This document shows positions 1 through 7,942 of a stretch of 36,736 bases of DNA, in pieces (within the stretch, counting starts at the first letter, position 1; every line of letters begins with the position of its first letter). Source of the DNA: Planctomycetota bacterium (GTDB lineage: Bacteria > Planctomycetota > PLA2 > JAEUHO01); contig JASJAY010000054.1 of NCBI GenBank assembly GCA_030066775.1, positions 1 to 36,736 of the forward strand, read 5' to 3'. The notes beneath the pieces were generated by a model that did no database searches, was not told where the DNA came from, and saw nothing but the letters and a program-made list of their open reading frames with translations. A program made the translations under genes and the position numbers.

Positions 1-1
1 C

Positions 2-190
2 GAGGATCCCGTCACCGGCTCCGCGCACTGCACCTCGGCGCCCTACTGGGCCGAGCGCCTCGTCAAGAACCCCCTGCGCGCCCGCCAGATCTCCGAGCGC
101 GGCGGCGACATCCTCTGCACCGTCAAGGGCGACCGCGTCGAGCTCGCCGGCGACGCCGTCCTCTTCGCCAAGGGCCAGATCCACATCTGA
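2..190 (+). CDS. PhzF-family isomerase, 3' end only
   Basis: This is the C-terminal 62 residues of a gene that begins before the window; frame 2 is open to a TGA at 188-190. The fragment opens with EDPVTGSAHC, the hallmark C-terminal motif of the PhzF / diaminopimelate-epimerase fold, followed by a TSAPYWAERL helix and a short beta-rich ending. PhzF proteins are cytosolic isomerases with two similar barrel halves; the founding member acts in phenazine synthesis, but most homologues in other phyla have unknown substrates. Family membership is well supported by the motif. Substrate and pathway cannot be judged from the fragment. Confidence 0.85.
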   Translation, partial: EDPVTGSAHCTSAPYWAERLVKNPLRARQISERGGDILCTVKGDRVELAGDAVLFAKGQIHI

Positions 191-200
191 CCGACAAAAC

Positions 201-288
201 GGTGTCAGGACACTTTTCGCGCACGTAGGAACGCCACGCCGTCTGCTGCGCACCGCTGGATCACGTGCGCGAAAAGTGTCCTGACACC
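201..288. repeat. Palindromic REPIN-like repeat, copy A
   Basis: A 26-nt arm at 201-226 (beginning GGTGTCAGGACACTTTTCGC) is the exact reverse complement of 263-288, with a 36-nt spacer. The symmetry continues outward as CCGACA (191-196) against TGTCGG (293-298). Each arm also holds its own small inverted repeat, GTGTC-AG-GACAC. Two inverted hairpin modules in this arrangement resemble REP doublets (REPINs), which RAYT transposases mobilise in other bacteria. No transposase is visible here. The element lies between the phzF-like gene and the HEAT-repeat gene, so it could also act as a terminator for the former. Confidence 0.85.
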
Positions 289-368
289 TATCTGTCGGTT
301 GTCTAACGACGTTCTAGCAGCCGGCGGTCGTCGGAGAGGCACACTCGAAGCCTCGAAGGAGACCCGCC

Positions 369-2957
369 ATGCGCGCCATTCGTTCGTTCACCCTGGTCCT
401 GTTGCTCGCGACGCTCGCCGTCCCGGCCGTTGCCGAAGAGCCGAACGGCGAAGACAGCGCCGCGGCGCGCCTGTTCCGCGAGGGCTGGTGGCTCGAGACC
501 GGCGCCGGCGCGCTCGACAAGGCCTCCGCGAAGTACCAGGCCGCGCTCGCGGCGGAAGGCAGCACGAAGATCCGCGCGCGCGCGCTGTATCGACTGGGCG
601 TCGTCCTGCAGCGCATGGGCAAGACAGAAGAGGGCATCAAGGCCCTCGAGCGCCTGACGAAGGAGTTTGCCTCCGAGTCGCAGCTTCTCGCCGAGGCGCA
701 GAAGCGGCTCGAGGAGTGGACGGGGCAGGACCTCAAGGAGTCCTTCGGCGAGTGGTACCTCCGATATCAGTACAGCCCCGAGTTCCAGGCCAAGGTGATC
801 GACCTCGTCCTCAAGCTCGGCGCGGGTCACAGCGAGTTCAAGGTGCGCAACGCCGCCGAGCAGGAACTGCTCACCATCGGCGAGCCGGCCGTTGCCGCGC
901 TGCGCGCGCACGCGGCCTCGACGAACCGCACGCTCGCGACCGCCGCCAGTCGACTGATCTTCCGCCTCGGGCACGTGCCTCCGCCCGAGGCCTTGATCGT
1001 CGCGACGGGCTGGTCCGACAACGCGGGTCAGGTGAGTCGGGTGTTGGAGGGTGACGCGTCGACACGGCTCGCGATCCGTCAGACCCTTCGCGGCGACGAG
1101 CGACTCGGTGCGCGCATGCTCACCGCCGCCGCGACGAGCCGCCTAGACCTCGTGCGCGAGTTCCTCGACCAGGACAAGACCACGGAGCCGGCCCTCGCGG
1201 ACCTCGTGCGCTGGGGGATGGACACCGACGTGCCGGCCGAGCTCCTCGGTCGCTTGAAAGCGCTCGTGGATGACGCGGACGCGCAGTTCCTTCGGCGCAC
1301 GCACGCCGTTGCCGCGCTGCACCCCAAGCGCGGCCAGGTCACCACGGAGGAGATGCAGCGCTGGATCCTCAGTGACAACCGGCACGTTCGCGACGAGGCG
1401 CTGGCGCGGGCGGGCCAGGAGGGACTGGACCGGACGCAGCTCTGGCGGCTCTACGCCGAGCTGATCGGCAAGAGCCAGAACAACGTGAGCGAGCTCCAGC
1501 GGTGGACCAGCTCGTTGCTTCACGCGCTTCGCCACGCTTCGGAGGGCACCGATATCAACCCGGCCCGGGACGCCGTCGCCGGACGCCTGGACTGGTCGTA
1601 CGTGATGCGGGCGCTGCAGCAGAACGTGTCGTACACGTACAAGGACAACCCGGCGGCGGTTGATCTCCTGCGCGCCGTGATCGGTAGCGCGACAAGCGGA
1701 AGCGGCGCCAACCTGCTAAAGACGTTCACCGAGGTGACGCCGGAGCCGCAGCGCGCGCACATCGAGCTCTTGGGCTGGGCCACGGAGGCAAAGGTCGAGC
1801 GCGTCCGTGCGCGCGCCATGCGTGAAGCGGCTCGCCGCTGGACGGGCGCGGCCGAGACGCTGCTCGCACCCTTGGCCGAGGCCGACGCGCGACAGGAACT
1901 CGTCGAGCCGTTGTTCCAGGGTCTGCAGCAGCACCCCGGCATCGCCGACCTCGTGTGGAGTCGTGCCGCGATGACGAAGATGATGGCGTACGCGAGGGCG
2001 ACGGAGGTACGTAGCACCTCGCGGGGCGGGCGCATCACGACACGACTGGGCAACGACGCGACCCCGGTCTTCTACCGGATCTTCGCGGCGTCCAGCACGC
2101 GCCGCCTCTTCTTCGAGGTCGTCCGGACGACGCCCGAAGCCGTGCCCGAGTCGATCGCCAAGATCCTCCCCCAGAAGTTCGCCCGTACGGCAGCCGGCGT
2201 CCCCGTCGGCGTCGCGATCCTCCAGGACAGCTGGTCGTCGTGGACCACGGACGATCAGCGCAGTGCGGGGTTCGGGCTGTGTCTCTTGCCTACGTTCCTC
2301 CAGGGAGGCCGCGATGCGGTGGCGAACTTCGCGCTCAAGGAACTCGAGCGCGGGCGGGACGCGTACAGCATCGTCATTCGCAACATGCTCATGGAGGCCA
2401 CGGCGGCCGAGCGGCGCACGCTGAAGGCGGTCCAGGCCGCCTTCGACCTCGAGGACAAGGACCAGTTCACGACGGCGACGCAATACCAGCTCCGCTACCT
2501 GCCCGCGGACGCAGCGACCTACGACGCCTTCGTGCGCGCGCTCGACAAGGACCTGCCGGGACCGGTTGCGCGCTCCTTCGACGCGCACTTCAACCGCGAC
2601 CTGGCGCCGGGCGAGCCCCTGGCCGATCGCCAGAAGGCGCACATCGAGCGCTGTCTCGTGCGCGGCGACACGACGGGGGCGCAGATTGCGATCAACCACC
2701 TGAACCAGCGCTCGTCGACGGACGACATGCCGCTTTGGCATCGCTTGCTGCGGCATCAGGACAGCAGCATCCGCAGCAAGGTGGCGCGGGCCATGGGCAC
2801 GCTCTACACGAAAGACACGATCGCCGAGCTCGCACGCCTCGTCGACGACCCGCACCCCGGTGTGCGCGACGCCGCCCTCAAGTCCCTGGAGCGGATCAAG
2901 AAGATCGAGGAGCAGAAGGACTACTGGCGCAAGTTCGCCAAAGACAAGGGCAAGTAG
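369..2957 (+). CDS. Secreted HEAT-repeat protein, 862 aa
   Basis: The start is ATG 369, with a GGAG ribosome-binding site about 8 nt upstream (CTCGAAGGAGACCCGCC). Residues 1-22 form a signal peptide (hydrophobic LVLLLATLAVPAVA, then AEE), so the protein is exported. The N-terminal part (about 25-125) is TPR-like, with a typical RLGVVLQRMGKTEEGIKALE stretch. Most of the rest is alpha-helical, with HEAT-like segments at about 155-200 and a clear HEAT unit near the C-terminus (LARLVDDPHPGVRDAALKSL). The protein ends in a lysine-rich helix. No enzymatic motif was seen. It is probably a periplasmic or surface scaffold for protein interactions, but the partner is unknown. The gene stands alone between two copies of the same palindromic repeat. 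Confidence 0.8.
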   Translation: MRAIRSFTLVLLLATLAVPAVAEEPNGEDSAAARLFREGWWLETGAGALDKASAKYQAALAAEGSTKIRARALYRLGVVLQRMGKTEEGIKALERLTKEFASESQLLAEAQKRLEEWTGQDLKESFGEWYLRYQYSPEFQAKVIDLVLKLGAGHSEFKVRNAAEQELLTIGEPAVAALRAHAASTNRTLATAASRLIFRLGHVPPPEALIVATGWSDNAGQVSRVLEGDASTRLAIRQTLRGDERLGARMLTAAATSRLDLVREFLDQDKTTEPALADLVRWGMDTDVPAELLGRLKALVDDADAQFLRRTHAVAALHPKRGQVTTEEMQRWILSDNRHVRDEALARAGQEGLDRTQLWRLYAELIGKSQNNVSELQRWTSSLLHALRHASEGTDINPARDAVAGRLDWSYVMRALQQNVSYTYKDNPAAVDLLRAVIGSATSGSGANLLKTFTEVTPEPQRAHIELLGWATEAKVERVRARAMREAARRWTGAAETLLAPLAEADARQELVEPLFQGLQQHPGIADLVWSRAAMTKMMAYARATEVRSTSRGGRITTRLGNDATPVFYRIFAASSTRRLFFEVVRTTPEAVPESIAKILPQKFARTAAGVPVGVAILQDSWSSWTTDDQRSAGFGLCLLPTFLQGGRDAVANFALKELERGRDAYSIVIRNMLMEATAAERRTLKAVQAAFDLEDKDQFTTATQYQLRYLPADAATYDAFVRALDKDLPGPVARSFDAHFNRDLAPGEPLADRQKAHIERCLVRGDTTGAQIAINHLNQRSSTDDMPLWHRLLRHQDSSIRSKVARAMGTLYTKDTIAELARLVDDPHPGVRDAALKSLERIKKIEEQKDYWRKFAKDKGK

Positions 2958-2965
2958 CCAAGAAC

Positions 2966-3021
2966 GTGTCAGGACACTCTTCGCGCACTTGGACCCAAGT
3001 GCGCGAAAAGTGTCCTGACAC
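2966..3021. repeat. Palindromic REPIN-like repeat, copy B; probable bidirectional terminator
   Basis: A 27-nt arm at 2966-2992 pairs with 2995-3021 across a 2-nt loop with one mismatch (CTCTTC against GAAAAG). The arm carries the same GTGTCAGGACAC...TCGCGCAC core as copy A at 201-288. It fills the 72-nt gap between two convergent genes (HEAT-repeat gene ending at 2957, tex ending at 3030). A 27-bp stem there would be expected to stop transcription from both sides, although there is no long T-tract. The terminator role is inferred; the repeat identity with copy A is visible in the sequence. Confidence 0.85.
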
Positions 3022-3029
3022 CGAGTTGT

Positions 3030-6000
3030 CTACTTGCCTTCGAGCTTGCGGCGCATCTCGTCGAGCTTCTTCTGCATGAGCTCTTCGGGGGTGAGGTTCT
3101 TCTCGTCGACGACCTCGGCCTCGGGCGCGTCCTTGGGATCGTCCGGCTTGAGGCTGATCGTGCGCGGCCCGCCCTTGCGGCGGTCGTCGCGACCCCCTCG
3201 TCGGTCGAAGATCGAGAACCCCTTGCCGTCGTAGCGACCCGCCTTGCGCGCGCCGCCCTTCTGGGGGCGGCCCTTGCGCCGAGGCCCGCCGCCACCGCCG
3301 GGCCGGTCGCCCTGGCCACGACCTCGCGGTCCGCCGCCGGCACCTGCGCCCGCGCGCTCGCCACGCCCACGGCCCTGACCACGCCCCTGCCCGCGCGGTC
3401 CGCCGCCCCGGTCGGGACGGCCCTCGCCACGGCGCGGTCCGCGTCCCCGCTGAGGACCGCGGCCCCGCGGGCCGCCGCCCCGGGGACCGGCGTCGCGACG
3501 CATGCTGAGCGTGAGCTTCTTCTTGCCCGGCTCGACGTCCAGCACTTGCGCGTTGACCACGGCACCGACCGGAGCCACCTGGGCTTGCTCCAGTCCCGGT
3601 CGATCGCCGATGTGGCCGGTGGGGATGAGGGCATCGCAGCCGAGCCCGACGTCGATGAAGACGCCGAAGGGCGCGGTGCGGATGACGCGGCCCTGCAGCA
3701 CCAGACCCGGCTGCAGGGTCTTCAGCGTGATCTCGGGCGGCGGCGGAATGGGATGATCGAACTCCGGTCGCGGATCCTCGTCGCCGGCCGTTGCTTGGTA
3801 GAGCACGTAGCGCAGCGTGTGAATGTCCGTGTCGGCGTCCGTGAGCGCGTCGAGCTTCACCTGGCTGCGCGCGCGCGGATCGGAGAAGAGTGTCGCGATG
3901 TCCGCGTCGACGCTGGCGGCGATCGACTCGGCCAGCCCGTACTGCGACGGATGCAGCTGGGTGCGGTCGCGCGGGTCGGCGGCACGCGGGATGCGCAGGA
4001 AGCCGACGGCCTGCTCGGCGATCTCGGGGCCGACGCCGTCGACCGCCGCGACCTGGGCCTTCTCCTCGAGCCGCCCGCCCGCATCACGCCATGCGACGAG
4101 CCCCTGTGCGGCCTTCCGCGTGAACCCGGGCACATGGGCCAGTACGTCGGCGTTCGCGGTGTTCGCATCGGGGCCGGCGAACGCGACACACGAGGCGAGC
4201 ACGTCGTCGAGCATCGTGCGCAGACGGCCCTGGTGCACGTCGTGCATGTGGGGGCCGAGCCCGAGCGCCTTTGCGTCGATCGAGACGAGCTCGGAGAGCG
4301 GGTCCTGGAACCGGCGCGCGAGCGACATGGCGCCGCGGCACTCGGCCGCGACTTCCGGCCGGTCGTCGTACTCGAGCTTGCCCATCGCCTCGAGCACGCG
4401 CGTTCCGCCGTCGGCGACCTCGACGACCTCGAAGCCGTCGCCGAAGCCCTGCGACGCTTCCTGCGCAAGCGACATCGCCTCGGCGCGCCCGCCCGTGCGC
4501 CCGACCGCGACGGCCGAGCACTCGTAGGTCTTGAGCTTGTCCACGAGCTCCGCCAGGCACGCCTCGCGGCCGGCGGTCGGCTCATGCGGCAGCTGGCCGG
4601 AGCCGACGGGCAGCCCCTCGGCATCCACGGCGCACCAGCGGTGCCCGCCGGTCACGTCGGGCCGGATGCCCATGACGCGGCGCGGGCCGGCGTAGGGGCC
4701 GAGCAGGAGGTTGCGGAAGTTGCGCTCGAAGGTCTCGATCGCCTGTTCGTCGGCCTTGCGCTTGAGGTCGAGGCGAAGCTCGTTCTGCAGGATCGGCTTC
4801 AGGATGCGGCGGTAGCCGTCCTCGGCCGCGGCGCGCAGGAAGCCCGCGTGGGCGTGGCCGTCCGGAGCGGCGTGCGTGTGGACGATGGCGAGCGCCTTCT
4901 CCTCGGGCGGCTCGATCGTGCTCACGAGCACGCGGTCCTTCTCGCCGCGCCGGATCGAGAGCAGCTTCATCGGCGGCACCTTGGAAGCCAGCTGCTCGAA
5001 GCCGACGAGCGAGGCGTGGCGCCCGGCGTCGCCCTTGCGCTCCGAGCGCAGCGCGACCTTGAGGCGCCCCTCCTTGCGGTACAGCGAGCGCAGCTCGGCG
5101 CGGACCGACGGCACGAGGCAGAGCTCTTCCGCCACGATGTCGCGCGCGGCGGCCAGCGCCTGGTCGATGACCGGACCCTCGGCGTCCGCGGGCAGGAACG
5201 GCTTGGCGACCTCGCTCAGCGGGCCCTCGTCCGTCGTCGTGCGGACGGCGTCGGCCAGCGGCTGCAGGCCCTGACCGCGCGCAACCGTGGCGCGCGAGGC
5301 GACGACCGGCAGGTAGGGCGCGGCGAGGTCTTCCATCTCGCCGACGGTCTTCGCGCGCCCGAGCGACGTGGCCGCCTCGTCCGTCAGCGCACCGCGCTCG
5401 TCGAGGATCCGGCGGATGGCAACGCGGCGTTCCTCGAGGACGAGGACGTCGTGGTAGGCGTCGCGCAGGTTGCGGAGGCGTCGCTCGTCGAGCCCCGACG
5501 TGGCGTGCCTGCGGAATCGCGCGACGTAGGGAATCGACAGCCCTTCGGCCAGCATGTCGAGCGCAGCGTTCGTCGCGTCGGCGCGACCCTTGCCCGCCTT
5601 GACGATCTTTGCGCGGGCCGCGGCGGCGGCTTCCGCCTTGAGCTCGGGCGGAAGCGGCGGCTCCGGCGCGCGCGGCGGCGGACGACGCTTCTTCTTCGGC
5701 TTCTTCTTCGCCGCGGGCTTGGGGGCCGGCGTCGGCGCTCCCGCGTCAGCGGATGCGGCACCTTCTTCGCCCGACGCCTGCGCGCCTTCCGGCGCGTCGC
5801 CGTCGGTTGCCTCGCCTGCCGGGGCCTCGGCCGCAGGGGTCTCTGCGTCCGTCCCTTCGCTCTCCGCCGGCGCGGCCGCTTCGACGGGCGGCGTCTCATC
5901 GCTCGGCGGCACATCCGCCGCGTCCGCCGCGTCCGCTACCGGTGCGTCGGCCGCGGGCGTCGACTCGACCTCGGGTTCGCTCCCCTCCGCCGGTGCAGCG

Positions 6001-6119
6001 TGCGCCTCGGCGGGCGGCGTCTCGGGCGCCGCGGCCTCGGGGCTCGTCACCTCCTCCGGAGTCGCCTCGGTGGGCTTGAGGGGATCGGCGTGCTCGTTGG
6101 CCTCGGGGTTTGTATCCAT
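3030..6119 (-). CDS. tex: Tex-family RNA-binding protein with long charged tails
   Basis: This is a 1029-aa Tex (transcription accessory) homologue; typical Tex proteins have about 720-780 aa. Start ATG 6119 is the only Met that suits the family; the frame runs further upstream to 6371 but would overlap the divergent gene. Residues 1-130 are Pro/Ala/Glu-rich and acidic, 137-150 are Lys/Arg-rich, and the Tex core begins near 158 (helical domain with IPYVARFRRHATSGLDERRL). An RNase H-like YqgF domain lies near 480, followed by helix-hairpin-helix motifs and an S1 domain at about 797-870 (FGVFIDVGLGCDALIPTGHI). The tail from about 877 is dense in RG/RGG and ends in a charged helix. The usual DPGxRTG of the YqgF domain reads RPDVTGG, and the usual SVYSASE region is not recognisable. 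Tex proteins bind nucleic acid and affect transcription and RNA metabolism in the cytosol. No strong ribosome-binding site is visible. Confidence 0.88.
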   Translation of the reverse strand: MDTNPEANEHADPLKPTEATPEEVTSPEAAAPETPPAEAHAAPAEGSEPEVESTPAADAPVADAADAADVPPSDETPPVEAAAPAESEGTDAETPAAEAPAGEATDGDAPEGAQASGEEGAASADAGAPTPAPKPAAKKKPKKKRRPPPRAPEPPLPPELKAEAAAAARAKIVKAGKGRADATNAALDMLAEGLSIPYVARFRRHATSGLDERRLRNLRDAYHDVLVLEERRVAIRRILDERGALTDEAATSLGRAKTVGEMEDLAAPYLPVVASRATVARGQGLQPLADAVRTTTDEGPLSEVAKPFLPADAEGPVIDQALAAARDIVAEELCLVPSVRAELRSLYRKEGRLKVALRSERKGDAGRHASLVGFEQLASKVPPMKLLSIRRGEKDRVLVSTIEPPEEKALAIVHTHAAPDGHAHAGFLRAAAEDGYRRILKPILQNELRLDLKRKADEQAIETFERNFRNLLLGPYAGPRRVMGIRPDVTGGHRWCAVDAEGLPVGSGQLPHEPTAGREACLAELVDKLKTYECSAVAVGRTGGRAEAMSLAQEASQGFGDGFEVVEVADGGTRVLEAMGKLEYDDRPEVAAECRGAMSLARRFQDPLSELVSIDAKALGLGPHMHDVHQGRLRTMLDDVLASCVAFAGPDANTANADVLAHVPGFTRKAAQGLVAWRDAGGRLEEKAQVAAVDGVGPEIAEQAVGFLRIPRAADPRDRTQLHPSQYGLAESIAASVDADIATLFSDPRARSQVKLDALTDADTDIHTLRYVLYQATAGDEDPRPEFDHPIPPPPEITLKTLQPGLVLQGRVIRTAPFGVFIDVGLGCDALIPTGHIGDRPGLEQAQVAPVGAVVNAQVLDVEPGKKKLTLSMRRDAGPRGGGPRGRGPQRGRGPRRGEGRPDRGGGPRGQGRGQGRGRGERAGAGAGGGPRGRGQGDRPGGGGGPRRKGRPQKGGARKAGRYDGKGFSIFDRRGGRDDRRKGGPRTISLKPDDPKDAPEAEVVDEKNLTPEELMQKKLDEMRRKLEGK

Positions 6120-6364
6120 GGCGAGGGGTCTCAGCGGGGTGGGGGTGAGGGGGTCGCGATTCGCGCCCCGGATCGGACGGCCCGTGCGAACGGGTGGCGG
6201 GTGTGTTCTGGAACGCAGGATTTCACCACGGGGCCTCTCGGGGCGCAACGCAGGGGGGTATTCGCGAGGGCGTGTGTCCCGCCTACGCGGCCCACGGCAG
6301 GCGCCGCGTGCCGTGATACAACCTTGCCCCTGTTCGGCGCGCCCCGCGTCCAGGAGGGCTTCCC

Positions 6365-7039
6365 ATGGCACGTTCCCGCTACAGCTCCCGCAGTGGTTCC
6401 AGTTCCCGCGGCGGCTCCCGCAGCGGCGGCTCCCGCGGCGGCGGTTCGCGCAGCGGCGGCTCGCGCAGCGGTGGATCCCGCAGCAGCAGCTCGCGCGGCG
6501 GCGGCGGCTACGGTCGCGCGCCGGCGCCGGCCGGCAACGGGCCGGCCATGGCGATCGCCATCGTCCTCGTCGTCGGCGCCGTGGTCGCGTTCATCGCGCT
6601 CAGCGGCAAGAAGGAGAAGACCGACAAGCCGAGCGGTCTCAACACGCCGGTCGTGCAGCCCGAGACCCCGACGCCCAAGGCGGACGAGGGCCCGAAGGAG
6701 ATGCCGGCGCCGCGGATCGACAACGAGCTGTTCTCGAAGGGGCGCGAGATCGTCAAGAAGATGAAGCCCATCTACGAGAAGGCGGCCGGGCTCTACGACG
6801 ACGCGCTGCAGGTCAAGGAGAGCGACCCCGACATGTGGCAGCAGCTCATGCGCGAGGCCAACGACCTGCTCGCCCAGCTCAACGACTACTGGGGCGAGAT
6901 CGAAGTGATGATGCCGGAGAACCAGGACTGGCCGCAGGACCGCGTCGCCAGCCACTACTTCAGCCGCGAGGGCCGGGGGCTGATCGGCAAGGTCGACAAG
7001 CTGCGTAGCGTCCTGCGGAAGGACATCCGCTCCAAGTAG
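6365..7039 (+). CDS. Single-pass membrane protein with Arg/Ser/Gly-rich N-terminus
   Basis: Start ATG 6365 has an excellent ribosome-binding site, AGGAGG at 6352-6357. Residues 1-50 are almost only Ser, Arg and Gly in short repeated units (SRSGGSRGGGSRSGGS), encoded by tandem GGCGGCTCCCGCAGC-type DNA. One hydrophobic helix follows at about 61-80 (MAIAIVLVVGAVVAFIAL). A Pro/Lys linker leads to an alpha-helical domain at about 115-224 with conserved-looking Trp residues (MWQQLMREANDLLAQLNDYW). The basic N-terminus would be cytoplasmic and the helical domain outside. I do not recognise the family. The gene is divergent from tex and its stop overlaps the ribosome-binding site of the next gene. 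Confidence 0.75.
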   Translation: MARSRYSSRSGSSSRGGSRSGGSRGGGSRSGGSRSGGSRSSSSRGGGGYGRAPAPAGNGPAMAIAIVLVVGAVVAFIALSGKKEKTDKPSGLNTPVVQPETPTPKADEGPKEMPAPRIDNELFSKGREIVKKMKPIYEKAAGLYDDALQVKESDPDMWQQLMREANDLLAQLNDYWGEIEVMMPENQDWPQDRVASHYFSREGRGLIGKVDKLRSVLRKDIRSK

Positions 7040-7052
7040 GAGTCCTCCCGGC

Positions 7053-7883
7053 GTGGCGGGCCTCTACTACAACTCGAACGGCTTCGCCTTCCACCGCATC
7101 GAGGACGCCGTGCGCATCCTCGCGGAGCTTGGCTACGACGGGCTCGCGCTCACGCCCGACGTTCACCACCTCGACCCCTTTCGCGTCGACGACGCGGCGC
7201 TTGCTTCGTTCCGCGGGCTGCTCGAAGAGCACGGGCTCGGCATCGTGCTCGAGACGGGCGCGCGATTCGTGCTCGACCCCGCACGGAAGCACCGGCCGAC
7301 GCTGCTGGACCCGCCGCAGGAAGCGCATCGTCGCGTCGAGCTCTTGTGCCGCGCGATCGACATGGCGGAGGCGCTCGGCGCGCCCGTCGTGAGCCTCTGG
7401 GCCGGGACGCCGCCGGAGGGTCTCTCCTTCGCCGACGCCCACGCGCGGCTGGTCGAGGGCTTGCGTACCGTTTGCGCGTACGCGGCACAGGTCGGCGTGC
7501 GGATCGGCTTCGAGCCCGAGCCCGGCATGCTCATCGAGCGCGCCGCAGAGTGGCCGGCGCTTCGCGACGCGGTGGCGCACGACGCGCTCGGCTTGACGTT
7601 GGACGTGGGACACACCCTCGCCACACGGGCGGGCGATCCCGCCGACGTGATCCGGACCCACGCCGACGACCTCTTCGTGCTCCAGCTCGACGACCACCGC
7701 GCCGGGGTGCACGACCACCTGATGTTCGGCGAGGGCGAGGTCGACTGGCCCCGCGTGGCCGCGGCGGTCGCGGACATCGGCTTCGAGGGCCCGCTCGAGG
7801 TCGAGCTCTCGCGCCACTCCGCGACGGCGCCCTCCACGGCCGCCGCGTCCCTCGCCTTCCTGCGACCGCTCTTCGGGCGCTGA
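7053..7883 (+). CDS. Xylose isomerase-like TIM-barrel protein
   Basis: The start is GTG 7053, with TAGGAG overlapping the previous stop as ribosome-binding site. The 276-aa protein has the layout of the sugar phosphate isomerase/epimerase (AP endonuclease 2-type) TIM barrel: an N-terminal strand with aromatic start (LYYNSNGFAF), a GYDGLALT strand, and likely metal ligands in GFEPEPG, LDVGH, LDDH and VELSRH. Members isomerise or epimerise keto-sugars or sugar acids with a divalent metal, and the substrate cannot be read from the sequence. There is no signal peptide, so it is cytosolic. Tight spacing suggests co-transcription with the upstream membrane-protein gene and possibly rsmB, but no pathway link is evident. 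Confidence 0.85.
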   Translation: MAGLYYNSNGFAFHRIEDAVRILAELGYDGLALTPDVHHLDPFRVDDAALASFRGLLEEHGLGIVLETGARFVLDPARKHRPTLLDPPQEAHRRVELLCRAIDMAEALGAPVVSLWAGTPPEGLSFADAHARLVEGLRTVCAYAAQVGVRIGFEPEPGMLIERAAEWPALRDAVAHDALGLTLDVGHTLATRAGDPADVIRTHADDLFVLQLDDHRAGVHDHLMFGEGEVDWPRVAAAVADIGFEGPLEVELSRHSATAPSTAAASLAFLRPLFGR

Positions 7884-7942
7884 CCCCGCCGGCCTTCGGC
7901 CCCGGGGCGCCAACCCCCGCCCGCGGCGGTACAAGCCACGAG

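Noticed and set aside
6400-6510. Noncoding tandem repeat
   Set aside because: The GGCGGCTCCCGCAGC-type repetition encodes the Ser/Arg/Gly tail in frame after a good ribosome-binding site, so it is treated as coding.
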